Source of the DNA: FEN-1219 sp963817615
GTDB taxonomy: Bacteria > Pseudomonadota > Gammaproteobacteria > Steroidobacterales > Rariloculaceae
Assembly (NCBI GenBank): GCA_963817615.1
Contig: CAWFPH010000003.1
Location: 1,426,001 to 1,490,000, forward strand
Length of the DNA: 64,000 nucleotides
Direction of reading: 5' to 3'
Below the pieces are notes generated by a model, which saw nothing but the letters and a program-made list of their open reading frames with translations, was not told the origin of the DNA and ran no database searches. Made by a program: the position numbers and the translations under genes. Below are positions 1-8,679 of this stretch, piece after piece (within the stretch, counting starts at the first letter, position 1; every line of letters starts with the position of its first letter).

Positions 1-762
1 ATGCTCACGCTCGACTTCGTGCTGTTCGGCGCGATCGGGCTCGCGATCTTCGCCGTGCAGATGCTCTGGATTCCGTTCTGGGCGGCCGGCGTGATCAACG
101 GCATCGGCCACTGGTTCGGCTACCGCAACTTCGAGACCCAGGACGCGTCGCGCAATATCATGCCGCTCGGGCTGCTGATCGGCGGCGAGGAATTCCACAA
201 CAACCATCACGCCTACGCGTATTCCGCGAAGCTGGCGAACAAATGGTGGGAGCTCGACGTGGGCTGGCTGTACATCCGGCTGCTCGAGCGCCTCGGCCTT
301 GCCACGGTCCGCAAAATCGCGCCGCGCACGTCGTTCGCGACCGGCAAGACCGCGATCGACGGCGATACGCTGCGCGCGATCGTCACGAACCGTTTCCACG
401 TGCTCACGCTTTACGGCCGCAGCGTGATCGGCCCCGTGCTGCAGAAATATGCCGAGCGCGACGGCTTCTCGCCGCGCGGGCTCGCACGGATTCGGCGGCT
501 GATGATCCGAGAGGGCTCGGTGCTCGGCCGCGACGCGACTGCGCGCCGCTCGCTCGACGCCGCGCTCGAGCGCAGCCCCACGCTGCGCACGGTCTATGAC
601 TTCACGCAGCAGCTCAAGGCCGTTTGGCACCAGACCGGACGTACCGACGTCGACCGTCTGGGCCGCCTGCAGCGATGGTGTGCCGATGCCGAAGCAAGCG
701 GCATTCGCGCGTTAGGCGACTTCGCACGGCAACTTCAGGGCTATACTGCTCAAGTCGCATAG
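1..762 (+). CDS. Acyl-CoA/fatty acid desaturase, C-terminal part (5' end outside window)
   Basis: Membrane di-iron desaturase that would introduce a double bond into acyl chains. The third histidine box (E-E-F-H-N-N-H-H, about residues 63-70 of the visible part) is preceded by the G-H-W-F-G-Y-R-N-F block typical of the family. The first two histidine boxes are absent and the frame is open to the window edge, so the gene starts upstream. A hydrophobic segment covers residues 5-35. The 150-residue tail after the His box is normal for the roughly 390-residue gammaproteobacterial members. Ends TAG at 760-762, 20 nt before the next gene. Confidence 0.88.
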   Translation: MLTLDFVLFGAIGLAIFAVQMLWIPFWAAGVINGIGHWFGYRNFETQDASRNIMPLGLLIGGEEFHNNHHAYAYSAKLANKWWELDVGWLYIRLLERLGLATVRKIAPRTSFATGKTAIDGDTLRAIVTNRFHVLTLYGRSVIGPVLQKYAERDGFSPRGLARIRRLMIREGSVLGRDATARRSLDAALERSPTLRTVYDFTQQLKAVWHQTGRTDVDRLGRLQRWCADAEASGIRALGDFARQLQGYTAQVA

Positions 763-782
763 CGTTCGCTCGGGGGGGCGCA

Positions 783-1529
783 ATGCTGCGGACCGAGATC
801 ATCGGACTTGCAAGCATCGGCGTGCTCTGCGCGCTGCTCGCCGGCACCACGCTCGGCGCACCTGAAACCTCCGATTCCGTCGCACGGCTCGACGCGCTCG
901 ACGCCGAGCTCACGGGACTCGAGCACGACATCGCCGAGCTCGAGGACATGAAAGCCATCCGGCGCTTGCAGCGTGCCTACGGCTACTACGTCGATCAGAA
1001 GGCGAGCGGCGAAATCGGCGCACTGTTCGCCGATGCGCCGGATGCGACCGCCGAGCTCGGCGGCTCCGGCGTCTACGTCGGTAAAGCGCGGATCACGGAG
1101 TTCTACCGCCGCATCATGGGCGGCGACGGACTGAAGCCCGGCGAGCTCTACAACCACATCATCCTGCAAGGCGCGGTGCACGTCGCGCCGGACGGCCGCA
1201 CCGCGAAGGGACGTTGGCGTGCGCTGATCGAGACCGGCGAGCACGGCAAGAGCGCCGACTGGGCCGAGGGCCCGTACGAGAACGAGTACGTCAAAGAGAA
1301 CGGCGTCTGGAAGTTCAGCAAGGTTCACTGGTACCAAACCGTCGCTGCACCGTACGAGCCGGGCTGGCACAAGGCGCCGCAGCCGCTGAATGGGCCGCTG
1401 CAAGACTTTCCGCCCGATCGGCCGCCGACGGCCGTCTACCTGTCGTATCCCGGCGCCTACCAACCGCCGTACCACTACAAGAATCCGGTGTCCGGCCGCT
1501 GTGAGCCCGGGATCTGCGATGCGCAGTAA
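783..1529 (+). CDS. Secreted SnoaL-like (NTF2-fold) protein, first of a tandem pair
   Basis: 248 residues. I start it at ATG 783 behind a G-run that could act as a ribosome binding site; an upstream in-frame codon at 624 would lie inside the desaturase. Residues 1-25 form a hydrophobic signal peptide, then a short coiled coil (LDALDAELTGLEHDIAELED), then an NTF2/SnoaL-type domain (AIRRLQRAYGYYVD, LFADDA-like, SGVYVGK, YENEYVKE). No catalytic residue can be assigned. The next gene is a paralogue and overlaps by 11 nt, so the two are co-translated. Substrate unknown; a small hydrophobic ligand or hydrolase/isomerase role is possible from the fold. Confidence 0.8.
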   Translation: MLRTEIIGLASIGVLCALLAGTTLGAPETSDSVARLDALDAELTGLEHDIAELEDMKAIRRLQRAYGYYVDQKASGEIGALFADAPDATAELGGSGVYVGKARITEFYRRIMGGDGLKPGELYNHIILQGAVHVAPDGRTAKGRWRALIETGEHGKSADWAEGPYENEYVKENGVWKFSKVHWYQTVAAPYEPGWHKAPQPLNGPLQDFPPDRPPTAVYLSYPGAYQPPYHYKNPVSGRCEPGICDAQ

Positions 1530-2250
1530 CCTCGCCCGGCGGCTCGCGCTCTACGCCGTCGCGATCGGTGTCGCCGGTGCGGCCGCGGCGCAGCCGGCAC
1601 CCGCGCAGGATCCGACCGCACGGGTCGCCGCGCTGCAAGCGCGCATCGCCGCCATCCAGTCGCGCGCCACGCGCGTCGACGACGTGAACGCCATCGAGAA
1701 TCTGCAGTCGACCTACGGCTATTACGTCGACAAGATGCTCTGGGACGAAGTGCTCGATTTGTTCGCCGACGACGCCACGCTCGAGATCGGCCCCAGCGGC
1801 GTCTACGTGGGCAAGGACAGCATCCGCCGCTATCTCTTGAGCTTGAGCGACGGCAAGCTCGGCCCCGTCCCGGGCGTGCTCTACGAGCACCTGCAGCTCG
1901 AGCCGATCGTCACTGTCGCCGCCGACGGCCGCACGGCGAAGGCGCGCTGGCACGGCTTGATGATGACCGGCATCGCAGGATCGGGCTCGGGCGGCAGTTG
2001 GGGCGACGGCGTCTACGAGAACGAGTACGTGAAGGACGGCGACCGTTGGAAGATCGCGACGCTGCACTTCTTCCCGCGCTTCCTCGCGCCGTATGAAGGC
2101 GGCTGGAAAAACGCGGATCCGAAGGCCGTCGACGAGTACTCGCGCGGCAAGGGCGTCGAGCCGGACCGGCCGTCGACCGTGCAGTACGATCCCTACCCCG
2201 GCACCTACGTGCCGCCGCTCGACTATCCGAATCCCGTGACCGGGCGCTGA
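1519..2250 (+). CDS. Secreted SnoaL-like (NTF2-fold) protein, second of a tandem pair
   Basis: 243 residues, ATG at 1519 overlapping the end of the preceding paralogue. It has a signal peptide (residues 1-24, ending near AAAAQ), a short amphipathic helix and the same NTF2-like core as its neighbour: NLQSTYGYYVDKMLWDEV, LFADDATLEIG, SGVYVGK and YENEYVKDG. The C-terminal proline/tyrosine-rich block (YDPYPGTYVPPLDYPNP) is also shared, so this is a duplication. Function unknown. A GC-rich hairpin follows the stop. Confidence 0.8.
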   Translation: MRSNLARRLALYAVAIGVAGAAAAQPAPAQDPTARVAALQARIAAIQSRATRVDDVNAIENLQSTYGYYVDKMLWDEVLDLFADDATLEIGPSGVYVGKDSIRRYLLSLSDGKLGPVPGVLYEHLQLEPIVTVAADGRTAKARWHGLMMTGIAGSGSGGSWGDGVYENEYVKDGDRWKIATLHFFPRFLAPYEGGWKNADPKAVDEYSRGKGVEPDRPSTVQYDPYPGTYVPPLDYPNPVTGR

Positions 2251-2277
2251 GCCGGCGCCGGGCATTTTGGCGCCGGC
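2251..2277 (+). terminator. GC-rich hairpin after the SnoaL pair
   Basis: Perfect 9-bp inverted repeat GCCGGCGCC (2251-2259) and GGCGCCGGC (2269-2277) with a 9-nt loop, directly after the stop codon and followed by TTCGTT. It could end or attenuate the SnoaL transcript. There is no true T-tract, so intrinsic termination is only possible. Confidence 0.45.
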
Positions 2278-2326
2278 TTCGTTAGACTGTCCGCAAAATA
2301 ACGAAGCGTTCCCGGGGGGGTGCTCA

Positions 2327-2965
2327 GTGTCCTCGCAGCCGTCGTCGGACTGGCAGCCGCCATCCGGCAAGAGTCTCGCGCGCGGCGTAGCCGTAGCCGT
2401 AGCGATCGCAGCCGTAGCGCTCGTGGTGGCCGTGCTGCCCGCCGAGTACGGCATCGATCCGACCGGCATCGGCCGCGTGCTCGGCCTTACGGAGCTTCGC
2501 GCGCCGACGCGCCCGCTGATCGTGAAGGACGTGCTCGGCGGCAACGAGGGCGTGCGCGAGGTCGAGGTGCCCGACGCGGGCGAGCCCGTGCCGTTGCCGA
2601 ACCCGGCGGTCCATCAAAACGAGACGGCGCCGGCCGAGACCCGCACGATCGAGATCACATTGCCGCCCGAAGGCGAGACCGAGATCAAAGCGCTGCTCAA
2701 AGAGACCAAGGTCATCGTCTACTCGTGGCACACCGACAAGGGCGGCGTCTACTGCGACACCCATGGCCACGACCCCGGCGCGAACGCCGAGTCCTTCGTG
2801 CGCTATCGCGAAGACCAGGAAGGCTCGAACGTGAGCGGCTCGCTGGTGGCGCCGTTCGCAGGCGAGCACGGCTGGTATTGGCTCAACTACAACGACTTTC
2901 CGGTCAAGATCACGCTCACGATCACCGGGTTCTTCGAAGACATCATCGACTACGGCATCCACTGA
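2327..2965 (+). CDS. Single-pass membrane-anchored protein of unknown function
   Basis: 212 residues from GTG 2327, chosen because a run of seven Gs at 2314-2320 sits at ribosome-binding distance; an ATG at 2267 would require translation through that site. One N-terminal transmembrane segment (about residues 20-42) precedes a linker and a soluble domain with VYSWHTDKGGVYCDTHGHD and GEHGWYWLNYNDFPVKITLTITGFF near the end. It resembles proteins annotated as transmembrane anchor proteins; I assign no function. The lactate permease gene begins 12 nt downstream, so the two are probably one operon. Confidence 0.72.
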   Translation: MSSQPSSDWQPPSGKSLARGVAVAVAIAAVALVVAVLPAEYGIDPTGIGRVLGLTELRAPTRPLIVKDVLGGNEGVREVEVPDAGEPVPLPNPAVHQNETAPAETRTIEITLPPEGETEIKALLKETKVIVYSWHTDKGGVYCDTHGHDPGANAESFVRYREDQEGSNVSGSLVAPFAGEHGWYWLNYNDFPVKITLTITGFFEDIIDYGIH

Positions 2966-2977
2966 GAGACTTCGATC

Positions 2978-4588
2978 ATGTGGCAACAAGTGTACTTGCC
3001 CGTTGCGAATAGCCTTGGCTGGTCGGCGCTTGCGGCCGCCCTGCCGATCTTCGTGCTGCTCGTGCTGATTGGAGTGATGCGGCGGCCGGCGTGGGTCGCG
3101 GGACTGTGCGGGCTCGCGGCCGCGTTCCTCGTCGCGGTCGGCGTGTACGGCATGCCCGTGAAGCTCGCGGGCAGCGCCGCGCTGTTCGGTGCGGCGTTCG
3201 GCATCCTGCCGATCGCCTGGATCGTCTACTGGGCCGTCGTGCTGTACCGGCTCACGCTCGAGACCGGCAACTTCGAAATCATCAAGGACTCGATCGGCGG
3301 GCTCACCTCCGACCGCCGCCTGCAGGCGATGCTGATCGCGTTCGCGTTCGGCGCGTTCATCGAGGGCGCGGCCGGCTTCGGCACGCCGGTCGCGGTCGCG
3401 GCCGCGATGCTCACGGGTCTCGGCTTCTCGCCGTTCTTTGCGGCCGGCATCTGCCTGCTCGCGAACACCGCGCCGGTCGCATTCGGCTCGATCGGCATTC
3501 CCGTCGTCACGCTCGCGGGGACGACCGGGATCCCCGAGGCCGAGCTCAGCGCCTGGGTCGGCCGCCTGTGCGCGCCGATCTCCGCATGCATTCCGGCCTA
3601 TTTGATCCTCGTGATGGGCGGACCGCGCGCGCTGAAGGGCGTGCTGCCGGCCGCGATCGTCTGCGGCCTGTCCTTCGCAACCGTGCAGCTCGCGATCTCG
3701 AACCTGATCGGACCGCAGCTCGTCGACATTCTCGCGAGCGTCACGGCGATCCTCGCGCTCATCGTGCTGTTCAGAATCTGGCAGCCGAAGGACACGTTCA
3801 AGATGCCCGGCGAGCACGAAGCCGTGCTCGACATCAAATCGCACGGCGCGGGCCGCACGCTGCTCGCGTGGTCGCCGTATCTGTTCCTCGTGCTGTTCGT
3901 GTTGATCTGGGGCTATCCGTCCTCGGCACGGCTGCTGAACCTCGTGAGCGTCGCGTTCCCATGGCCGGGTTTGCACAACCAGGTGCTGCGCGTCGCGCCG
4001 ATCGTCGCGAACCCGTCGCCGTACGCCGCGATGTACAACTTCAACTGGCTGTCGGCGGCGGGCACCGCCTGCGCCCTTGCGAGCGTGGCGGCCGCAGTCG
4101 TGCTGCGGGTGTCGGTCGGCACCTACCTCGGCCTGCTCGGCAAGGTGCTCAAGCAGCTCGCGTTTTCGATCCTCACGATCGCCGCCGTGCTCGGCCTCGC
4201 ACAGCTCATGAACTACAGCGGCGCAACCGTCACGCTCGGCATCGCGTTCGCCACGACGGGGGCGTTGTTTCCGTTCTTCAGCGCGCTGCTCGGCTGGCTC
4301 GGCGTGTTCCTGACCGGCAGCGACACGTCGGCCAACGCGCTGTTCGGCAACCTCCAGGTGGTCACGGCCAACAGCCTGAACCTGAACCCGGCGCTGATGG
4401 CGGCCTCGAACTCGGCCGGGGGCGTCATGGGGAAGATGATCAGCCTGACGAGCCTAGCGGTCGCGGTCGCCGCTACGGGCATGCATCGCTCCGAGGAGGG
4501 CAAGCTCTTTCGCTTCACCGTGAAGCACAGCGTGCTGCTAGCCTCGACGCTCGGAATAATCGCGACGATCTACGCGTACCTCACGTAG
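2978..4588 (+). CDS. lctP: L-lactate permease
   Basis: 536 residues, LctP/LldP family proton-coupled lactate/glycolate importer of the inner membrane. The sequence is almost entirely transmembrane segments. Family blocks are visible: ILPIAWIVYWAVVLYRLT (about 72-89), FGAFIEGAAGFGTPVAVAAA (about 123-142), and in the C-terminal third GVFLTGSDTSANALFGNLQ with NSAGGVMGKMIS. Length matches the family (530-560). Only 12 nt separate it from the membrane-anchored protein upstream, so it is likely co-transcribed. It is convergent with phhB, and a hairpin overlaps the two stop codons. Confidence 0.93.
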   Translation: MWQQVYLPVANSLGWSALAAALPIFVLLVLIGVMRRPAWVAGLCGLAAAFLVAVGVYGMPVKLAGSAALFGAAFGILPIAWIVYWAVVLYRLTLETGNFEIIKDSIGGLTSDRRLQAMLIAFAFGAFIEGAAGFGTPVAVAAAMLTGLGFSPFFAAGICLLANTAPVAFGSIGIPVVTLAGTTGIPEAELSAWVGRLCAPISACIPAYLILVMGGPRALKGVLPAAIVCGLSFATVQLAISNLIGPQLVDILASVTAILALIVLFRIWQPKDTFKMPGEHEAVLDIKSHGAGRTLLAWSPYLFLVLFVLIWGYPSSARLLNLVSVAFPWPGLHNQVLRVAPIVANPSPYAAMYNFNWLSAAGTACALASVAAAVVLRVSVGTYLGLLGKVLKQLAFSILTIAAVLGLAQLMNYSGATVTLGIAFATTGALFPFFSALLGWLGVFLTGSDTSANALFGNLQVVTANSLNLNPALMAASNSAGGVMGKMISLTSLAVAVAATGMHRSEEGKLFRFTVKHSVLLASTLGIIATIYAYLT

Positions 4589-4604
4589 CGCTGGGATCAG
4601 CGCT
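4587..4604. terminator. Hairpin between convergent lctP and phhB
   Basis: AGCGCTG (4587-4593), GGAT loop, CAGCGCT (4598-4604). It overlaps the ends of both reading frames and could act on both strands; no T-tract. Confidence 0.35.
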
Positions 4605-4941
4605 CCGCGGCTTGGCGAAACACGCGGTCGGCTTTCGCCGCGAGGAAGAAGTCGCTCTCGGTCAGGCCGTCGATCTTGTGCGTCCAGATCTCGACGCCGC
4701 AGCGGCCCCATGCGACGTGCAGGTCGGGATGATGTCCCTGCTGCTCGGCGATGTCGCCGACCTTGTTCGCGAACGTCATGGCGCCCGCGAAATCCCTGAA
4801 CTCGTAGCCGCGCTCGAGGTGCCCCTCCGCATTGAGCGCCCAGCCCGCGTCGAGCTGCGCAAGCAGCTCGTCGATGCGATCCTTCGGCAGCGGCGGCACG
4901 CCGCCGCGGCAGGGAATGCACTGTTGATCGGCGAGGCCCAT
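4597..4941 (-). CDS. phhB: Pterin-4a-carbinolamine dehydratase
   Basis: 114 residues, normal length. It dehydrates 4a-hydroxytetrahydrobiopterin so that the cofactor of phenylalanine hydroxylase can be recycled. The family signature is visible as EQQGHHPDLHVAWGRCGVEIWTHKIDGLTESDF (about residues 66-98), including the paired histidines. A cysteine pair near the N-terminus (CIPC) is common in bacterial members. No phhA lies in the window. Single-gene unit on the minus strand. Confidence 0.92.
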   Translation of the reverse strand: MGLADQQCIPCRGGVPPLPKDRIDELLAQLDAGWALNAEGHLERGYEFRDFAGAMTFANKVGDIAEQQGHHPDLHVAWGRCGVEIWTHKIDGLTESDFFLAAKADRVFRQAAER

Positions 4942-5023
4942 CGTCGGTCCAAGGCAAATCTTGGGTCATGATGCCGCGAAACCCGCGAGCGTCAAGCCCG
5001 CAATGCTCCGGCAGGGTCAGCGC

Positions 5024-6400
5024 TCAGCGGCCGAGCGGCAGCGTTTCACCTCGCTTCGGAATCCGCACGTCCGCGCCGTAGCGCCCGCGCAGCGCCGCCG
5101 CGAGCGCTTGTTGCGCGCCGGGCTCGCCGTGCACGAGGCACACCGGCGGCTGCCGCGAGAAGCCGCCGTACCATGCGATCAAGCCGCTGCGGTCGGCATG
5201 CGCGGACAACCCGCCGAGGGTGTGGACCTGCGCTTCGACCTTGATCGTCTCGCCCCAAAGACGCACGTGGCTCGCACCGTCCACGAGCCGCCGCCCGAGC
5301 GTGCCCTCGGCCTGAAAGCCGACGATCACGACGTGGCACTCGGGCCGCCACAAGTTGTGCTTCAGGTGCTGCAGGATGCGGCCGCCCGAGCACATCCCGC
5401 TACCTGCAATGACGATCGCACCGCTCTTCACCTCGTTGATTCGCATCGAGTCCTCGGTGCTCGGCGACGCAATCGCGTGCGCGAGCGCCGATCCGCTCTT
5501 CTCGTCGAACAGCGGCTTCTTGTACAGATGCCGATGGCGCCAATAGATCTCCGTCGTCTCGATTGCCATCGGGCTGTCGAGGTAGATTTGCCAGCGTTGC
5601 AGTCGCCAGTCATCGTAGTGCTCGGCGAACAGGTACAACAGATCCTGCGTCCGGCCGACCGCGAACGCCGGGATCAGCACGTTGCCGCCCGTGTCGGCGG
5701 CGCTGCCCAGAATCGCTGCGAGCTCCTCGAGCGTCGCGTCGAACGGCCGGTGATCGCGATTGCCGTAGGTGCTCTCGAGCAGCACGAGGTCCGCTTCCTG
5801 GACGAGATCGGGACCGCCGATCACGGGTGCGGCTGCATAGCCGAGATCGCCGCTGAATACGACCTTGACCGTGCGGCCGTTCTCGGTGAGCCAAACCTCG
5901 ACGATCGCGGCGCCGAGGATGTGCCCGGCGTTCACGAGCCTGATCTCGATGCCCGGCGCGACGGTCCGCCGCTCGCCGTAGTCGAGGCCGACGAAGCGGC
6001 CGAGCACCTTCTCCGCGTCGGCGCGCATGTAGAGCGGCTCGACCGGCGGCAAGCGTTTGCGTTCACGCTTGCGGTTCTCCCAGACCGCGTCCCTCTCGTG
6101 CAGGTAGGCCGCGTCGCGCAGCATGACCTCGGCGAGCTCGCGCGTCGCATGGTGCGTGTAGATCGGCCCGGCAAAGCCCTGCTTTGCGAGCAGCGGCAAG
6201 CGGCCCGAATGGTCGATATGCGCGTGGCTCAGCACGACCGCGTCGACGTCGTCGACACCGAGCGGACGGCGATTCTCCTCGGTGGCTGCGCGCGTGCCTT
6301 GGATCTGGCCGCAATCGAGCAGCACCGTGCTGCCGCCGGCGTGCAGCAGATGACACGAGCCGGTGACGCTGCCCGCCGCACCGAGGAACCTGAGCTCCAT
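5024..6400 (-). CDS. MBL-fold beta-CASP metallo-hydrolase, RNA-specificity type
   Basis: 458 residues from ATG 6400; it begins MELRFLGAAGSVTGSCHLL. The zinc motif SHAHIDHSGRLP (near residue 55), the VFSGDLG metal ligand (mid-protein), the beta-CASP insert, and C-terminal GSGMCSGGRILQHL and LGGLSAHAD blocks are typical of the CPSF/RNase J-like exonuclease family. Predicted cytoplasmic RNA hydrolase. It is the last gene of ferritin-cbpA-cbpM-LOG-MBL, 2 nt after the LOG stop. Homologues are common in low-oxygen/stress islands. Confidence 0.9.
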   Translation of the reverse strand: MELRFLGAAGSVTGSCHLLHAGGSTVLLDCGQIQGTRAATEENRRPLGVDDVDAVVLSHAHIDHSGRLPLLAKQGFAGPIYTHHATRELAEVMLRDAAYLHERDAVWENRKRERKRLPPVEPLYMRADAEKVLGRFVGLDYGERRTVAPGIEIRLVNAGHILGAAIVEVWLTENGRTVKVVFSGDLGYAAAPVIGGPDLVQEADLVLLESTYGNRDHRPFDATLEELAAILGSAADTGGNVLIPAFAVGRTQDLLYLFAEHYDDWRLQRWQIYLDSPMAIETTEIYWRHRHLYKKPLFDEKSGSALAHAIASPSTEDSMRINEVKSGAIVIAGSGMCSGGRILQHLKHNLWRPECHVVIVGFQAEGTLGRRLVDGASHVRLWGETIKVEAQVHTLGGLSAHADRSGLIAWYGGFSRQPPVCLVHGEPGAQQALAAALRGRYGADVRIPKRGETLPLGR

Positions 6401-6402
6401 GA

Positions 6403-7419
6403 CTAGGCCACGCCGACCTCGCTCGAGAGCGGCGTGCCGTTGCGTGCATGCCAAGCGAGGATCGTTTGCCAAATTTGCTCGGCCGTCTCGGCGAACCAGA
6501 AGAGCTCGCGGTCCTCTGCGTCGATGACCCCCTCGTCGACGAGGAAGTCGACATCGAACGCCCGGCGCCAGTAGCGCTCGCCGACGAGCACCACGGGCAC
6601 GGGCACGATCGTGCGCGATTGCACGAGCGTGAGCGTCTCGAAGATCTCGTCGAGCGTGCCGTAACCGCCCGGAAACGCAACCAGCGCTCGCGCGCGCAGC
6701 AGAAAATGCAGCTTGCGCATCGCGAAGTAGTGGAACTTGAAGCACAGATCCGGTGTGACGTACGGGTTCGGATATTGCTCGTGCGGCAGCGAGATGTTGA
6801 GGCCGATCGACGGTGCATCGACATCGGCGGCGCCGCGATTCGCGGCCTCCATGATGCCGGGCCCGCCGCCCGTCATCAGCAGCACGCGGCAATCGCGGCT
6901 CGACGTGCGGCAGCCCCCGACGAGCCGGCCGAGCTCGCGCGCGACCTCGTAATACGGCGCCTTCTCGAGCAAGCGCTCGGCCACCGCGAGCCGCGCTGCG
7001 ACGCCAGCGTCGCCCGGCGCGGCGGCCGCAATCGCCTGCAGCTCCGCGACGCGTCGGTGCGCGGCGACCGGCTCCCGAATGCGGGTGCTGCCGAACACGA
7101 CGATCGTGTGCTCGACGCCGTGCCGCTCGAGCTCGAGCTCGGCCTTCTGATAGTCGATTTGCAACCGCACGCCCCGCGTCGCGTACGTGTTCAGGAAATC
7201 CACGTCGCGGTCGGCCTGCCGATAGGTCGGGCTCGCGAGCAACGCGCGAACGCGCTCGGGCGCACCGGGGTCCTCCTCCGCCGGCTTCGGCTTCTGCCAG
7301 GGCAGCGGCTCCCGGCGCGGCGACGGTGGCGGCGTGGCCGTGGTCGGCGCGCCCGCAGGCGCTGCGTCGGCCGGCCGCGGGCGCGCACGCCCCTCGTCGG
7401 TCCCGCGCTGCTCAGCCAC
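6403..7419 (-). CDS. LOG-family (TIGR00730-like) Rossmann protein
   Basis: 338 residues from GTG 7419, overlapping the cbpM stop by 8 nt. Carries GGGPGIMEAANRGA and the catalytic PGGYGTLDEIFE motif of LOG nucleoside-5'-monophosphate phosphoribohydrolases (often mis-called lysine decarboxylases). The first 60 residues are a low-complexity Pro/Ala/Arg extension not found in short LOG enzymes, followed by a region seen in longer family members. Probable role: hydrolysis of nucleotide monophosphates to base plus ribose 5-phosphate. Confidence 0.87.
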   Translation of the reverse strand: MAEQRGTDEGRARPRPADAAPAGAPTTATPPPSPRREPLPWQKPKPAEEDPGAPERVRALLASPTYRQADRDVDFLNTYATRGVRLQIDYQKAELELERHGVEHTIVVFGSTRIREPVAAHRRVAELQAIAAAAPGDAGVAARLAVAERLLEKAPYYEVARELGRLVGGCRTSSRDCRVLLMTGGGPGIMEAANRGAADVDAPSIGLNISLPHEQYPNPYVTPDLCFKFHYFAMRKLHFLLRARALVAFPGGYGTLDEIFETLTLVQSRTIVPVPVVLVGERYWRRAFDVDFLVDEGVIDAEDRELFWFAETAEQIWQTILAWHARNGTPLSSEVGVA

Positions 7420-7702
7420 GGCGGCCGCGCTTCAGGCGGGCAATCTCGTCGAGCAACTCGAGCGCAAGCGCCGCGCCCGGCAGATTCACGTCGAACTCGT
7501 GCTGGAGCCTGATCACCCGGCGAATGCGCGTGACCGCGATGCCCGAGAAGCGCCACTCGCGTCCCACGCCGCGCGGCTCGACGATGCCCTCCTCCACGAT
7601 CTCGACGACGAGCGCTTCGGTCACGCCGCACGCGGAGCAGAGCTCGGTCAGCGTGAACTCGATGCTCTCGTCGAGCGGATGTGCGTCGATCGACTCGCTC
7701 AT
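7412..7702 (-). CDS. cbpM: Chaperone modulator CbpM
   Basis: 96 residues. MerR-like small helical protein (FTLTELCSACGVTEALVVEIVEEGIVEP) that in Escherichia coli binds the J-domain of CbpA and inhibits it. ATG 7702 overlaps the cbpA stop by 4 nt (ATGA), supporting co-translation. Length and partner fit the family. Confidence 0.85.
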   Translation of the reverse strand: MSESIDAHPLDESIEFTLTELCSACGVTEALVVEIVEEGIVEPRGVGREWRFSGIAVTRIRRVIRLQHEFDVNLPGAALALELLDEIARLKRGRRG

Positions 7703-8622
7703 CGGCCGCCCTCCATCGCCTCGCGCGGATTGATCGCAAGCTTCGCGGCCATCTCGCGATACAGCGCTTCGCTCGCCGGGTCGTCCGCGGGCGGCACGAC
7801 GACCTTGAGCACGACGAACTGATCGCCGGGCGGCCGTCCAGGCAGACCCCGGCCCTTGAGCCTGAGCTGGCGGTCGGTCTGGGAGCCCTTCGGAATCTTC
7901 AGATCGACGCGGCCGCCGAGCGTCGGCACGCGCACGCTCTCGCCGAGCGCGGCCTCCCACGGCGTGACCGGCAAGTCGAGATACACGTCTCGGCCCTCGA
8001 CGCGGAACAAACGGTGCGGCGCGATGCGCACCTGCAGAAACAAATCGCCGGGCGGCTCGCCTCCCGCGCCCGGCTCGCCCTGGGCCGCCACGCGAATCTG
8101 TTGACCGTCGATCACGCCCTTCGGGATCTTTACGTTCAGCTCGACTACGCGCGGCTGCACGCCCCCGCCTTCGCCGCGCGTGAGGCGCTGCAAGGACAGC
8201 TTGCGTGCCGTGCCGGCGAAGGCCTCCTCGAGCGTGATCTCGACGTCGGCGGCCGTGTCGAAGCCGCGGCTCGCGAAGCCGCCGCCGGCGCCGCGCGCGC
8301 CGAGGCCGCCGAACAGATTCTCGAAGAAGTCGCTGTGCACGCCGCCGCGCGGCTCCGCTTCGAAGTCGAAGTGCCAGTTCGGCGGCGGTCGAAATTCCTC
8401 GCCCGAACGCTGCTGGCCGAGCTGATCGTATGCGGCGCGCTTCTCGGGATCGCGCAGCACCTCGTAAGCTTCGCCGAGCTCCTTGAACCGCGCCTCGGCG
8501 TCGTTCTCCTTGCTCACGTCGGGGTGATACTTGCGTGCCAACCGGCGATAAGCGCGCTTGATCTCGTCGGACGACGCATCGCGCGCGACGCCCATCACCT
8601 CGTAGTAGTCCTTGAACTTCAC
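7699..8622 (-). CDS. cbpA: DnaJ-class chaperone CbpA
   Basis: 307 residues starting at GTG 8622. N-terminal J-domain (residues 4-70) with the HPD motif (RKYHPDVSKEND), a short Phe/Gly linker and two C-terminal substrate-binding beta domains; no zinc fingers, as expected for CbpA rather than DnaJ. Works with DnaK and also binds curved DNA in E. coli. It lies 57 nt downstream of the ferritin-like gene and is coupled to cbpM. Confidence 0.92.
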   Translation of the reverse strand: MKFKDYYEVMGVARDASSDEIKRAYRRLARKYHPDVSKENDAEARFKELGEAYEVLRDPEKRAAYDQLGQQRSGEEFRPPPNWHFDFEAEPRGGVHSDFFENLFGGLGARGAGGGFASRGFDTAADVEITLEEAFAGTARKLSLQRLTRGEGGGVQPRVVELNVKIPKGVIDGQQIRVAAQGEPGAGGEPPGDLFLQVRIAPHRLFRVEGRDVYLDLPVTPWEAALGESVRVPTLGGRVDLKIPKGSQTDRQLRLKGRGLPGRPPGDQFVVLKVVVPPADDPASEALYREMAAKLAINPREAMEGGR

Positions 8623-8679
8623 GGCAAGAAGCTGAGTTTCATGGCGCGGCGCACGTTCGCGTCCGCCACGCTCCGTCGC

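Noticed and set aside
2324..3976. 550-codon minus-strand frame opposite the lactate permease
   Set aside because: Low-complexity Arg/Glu/His sequence antisense to a recognisable transporter.
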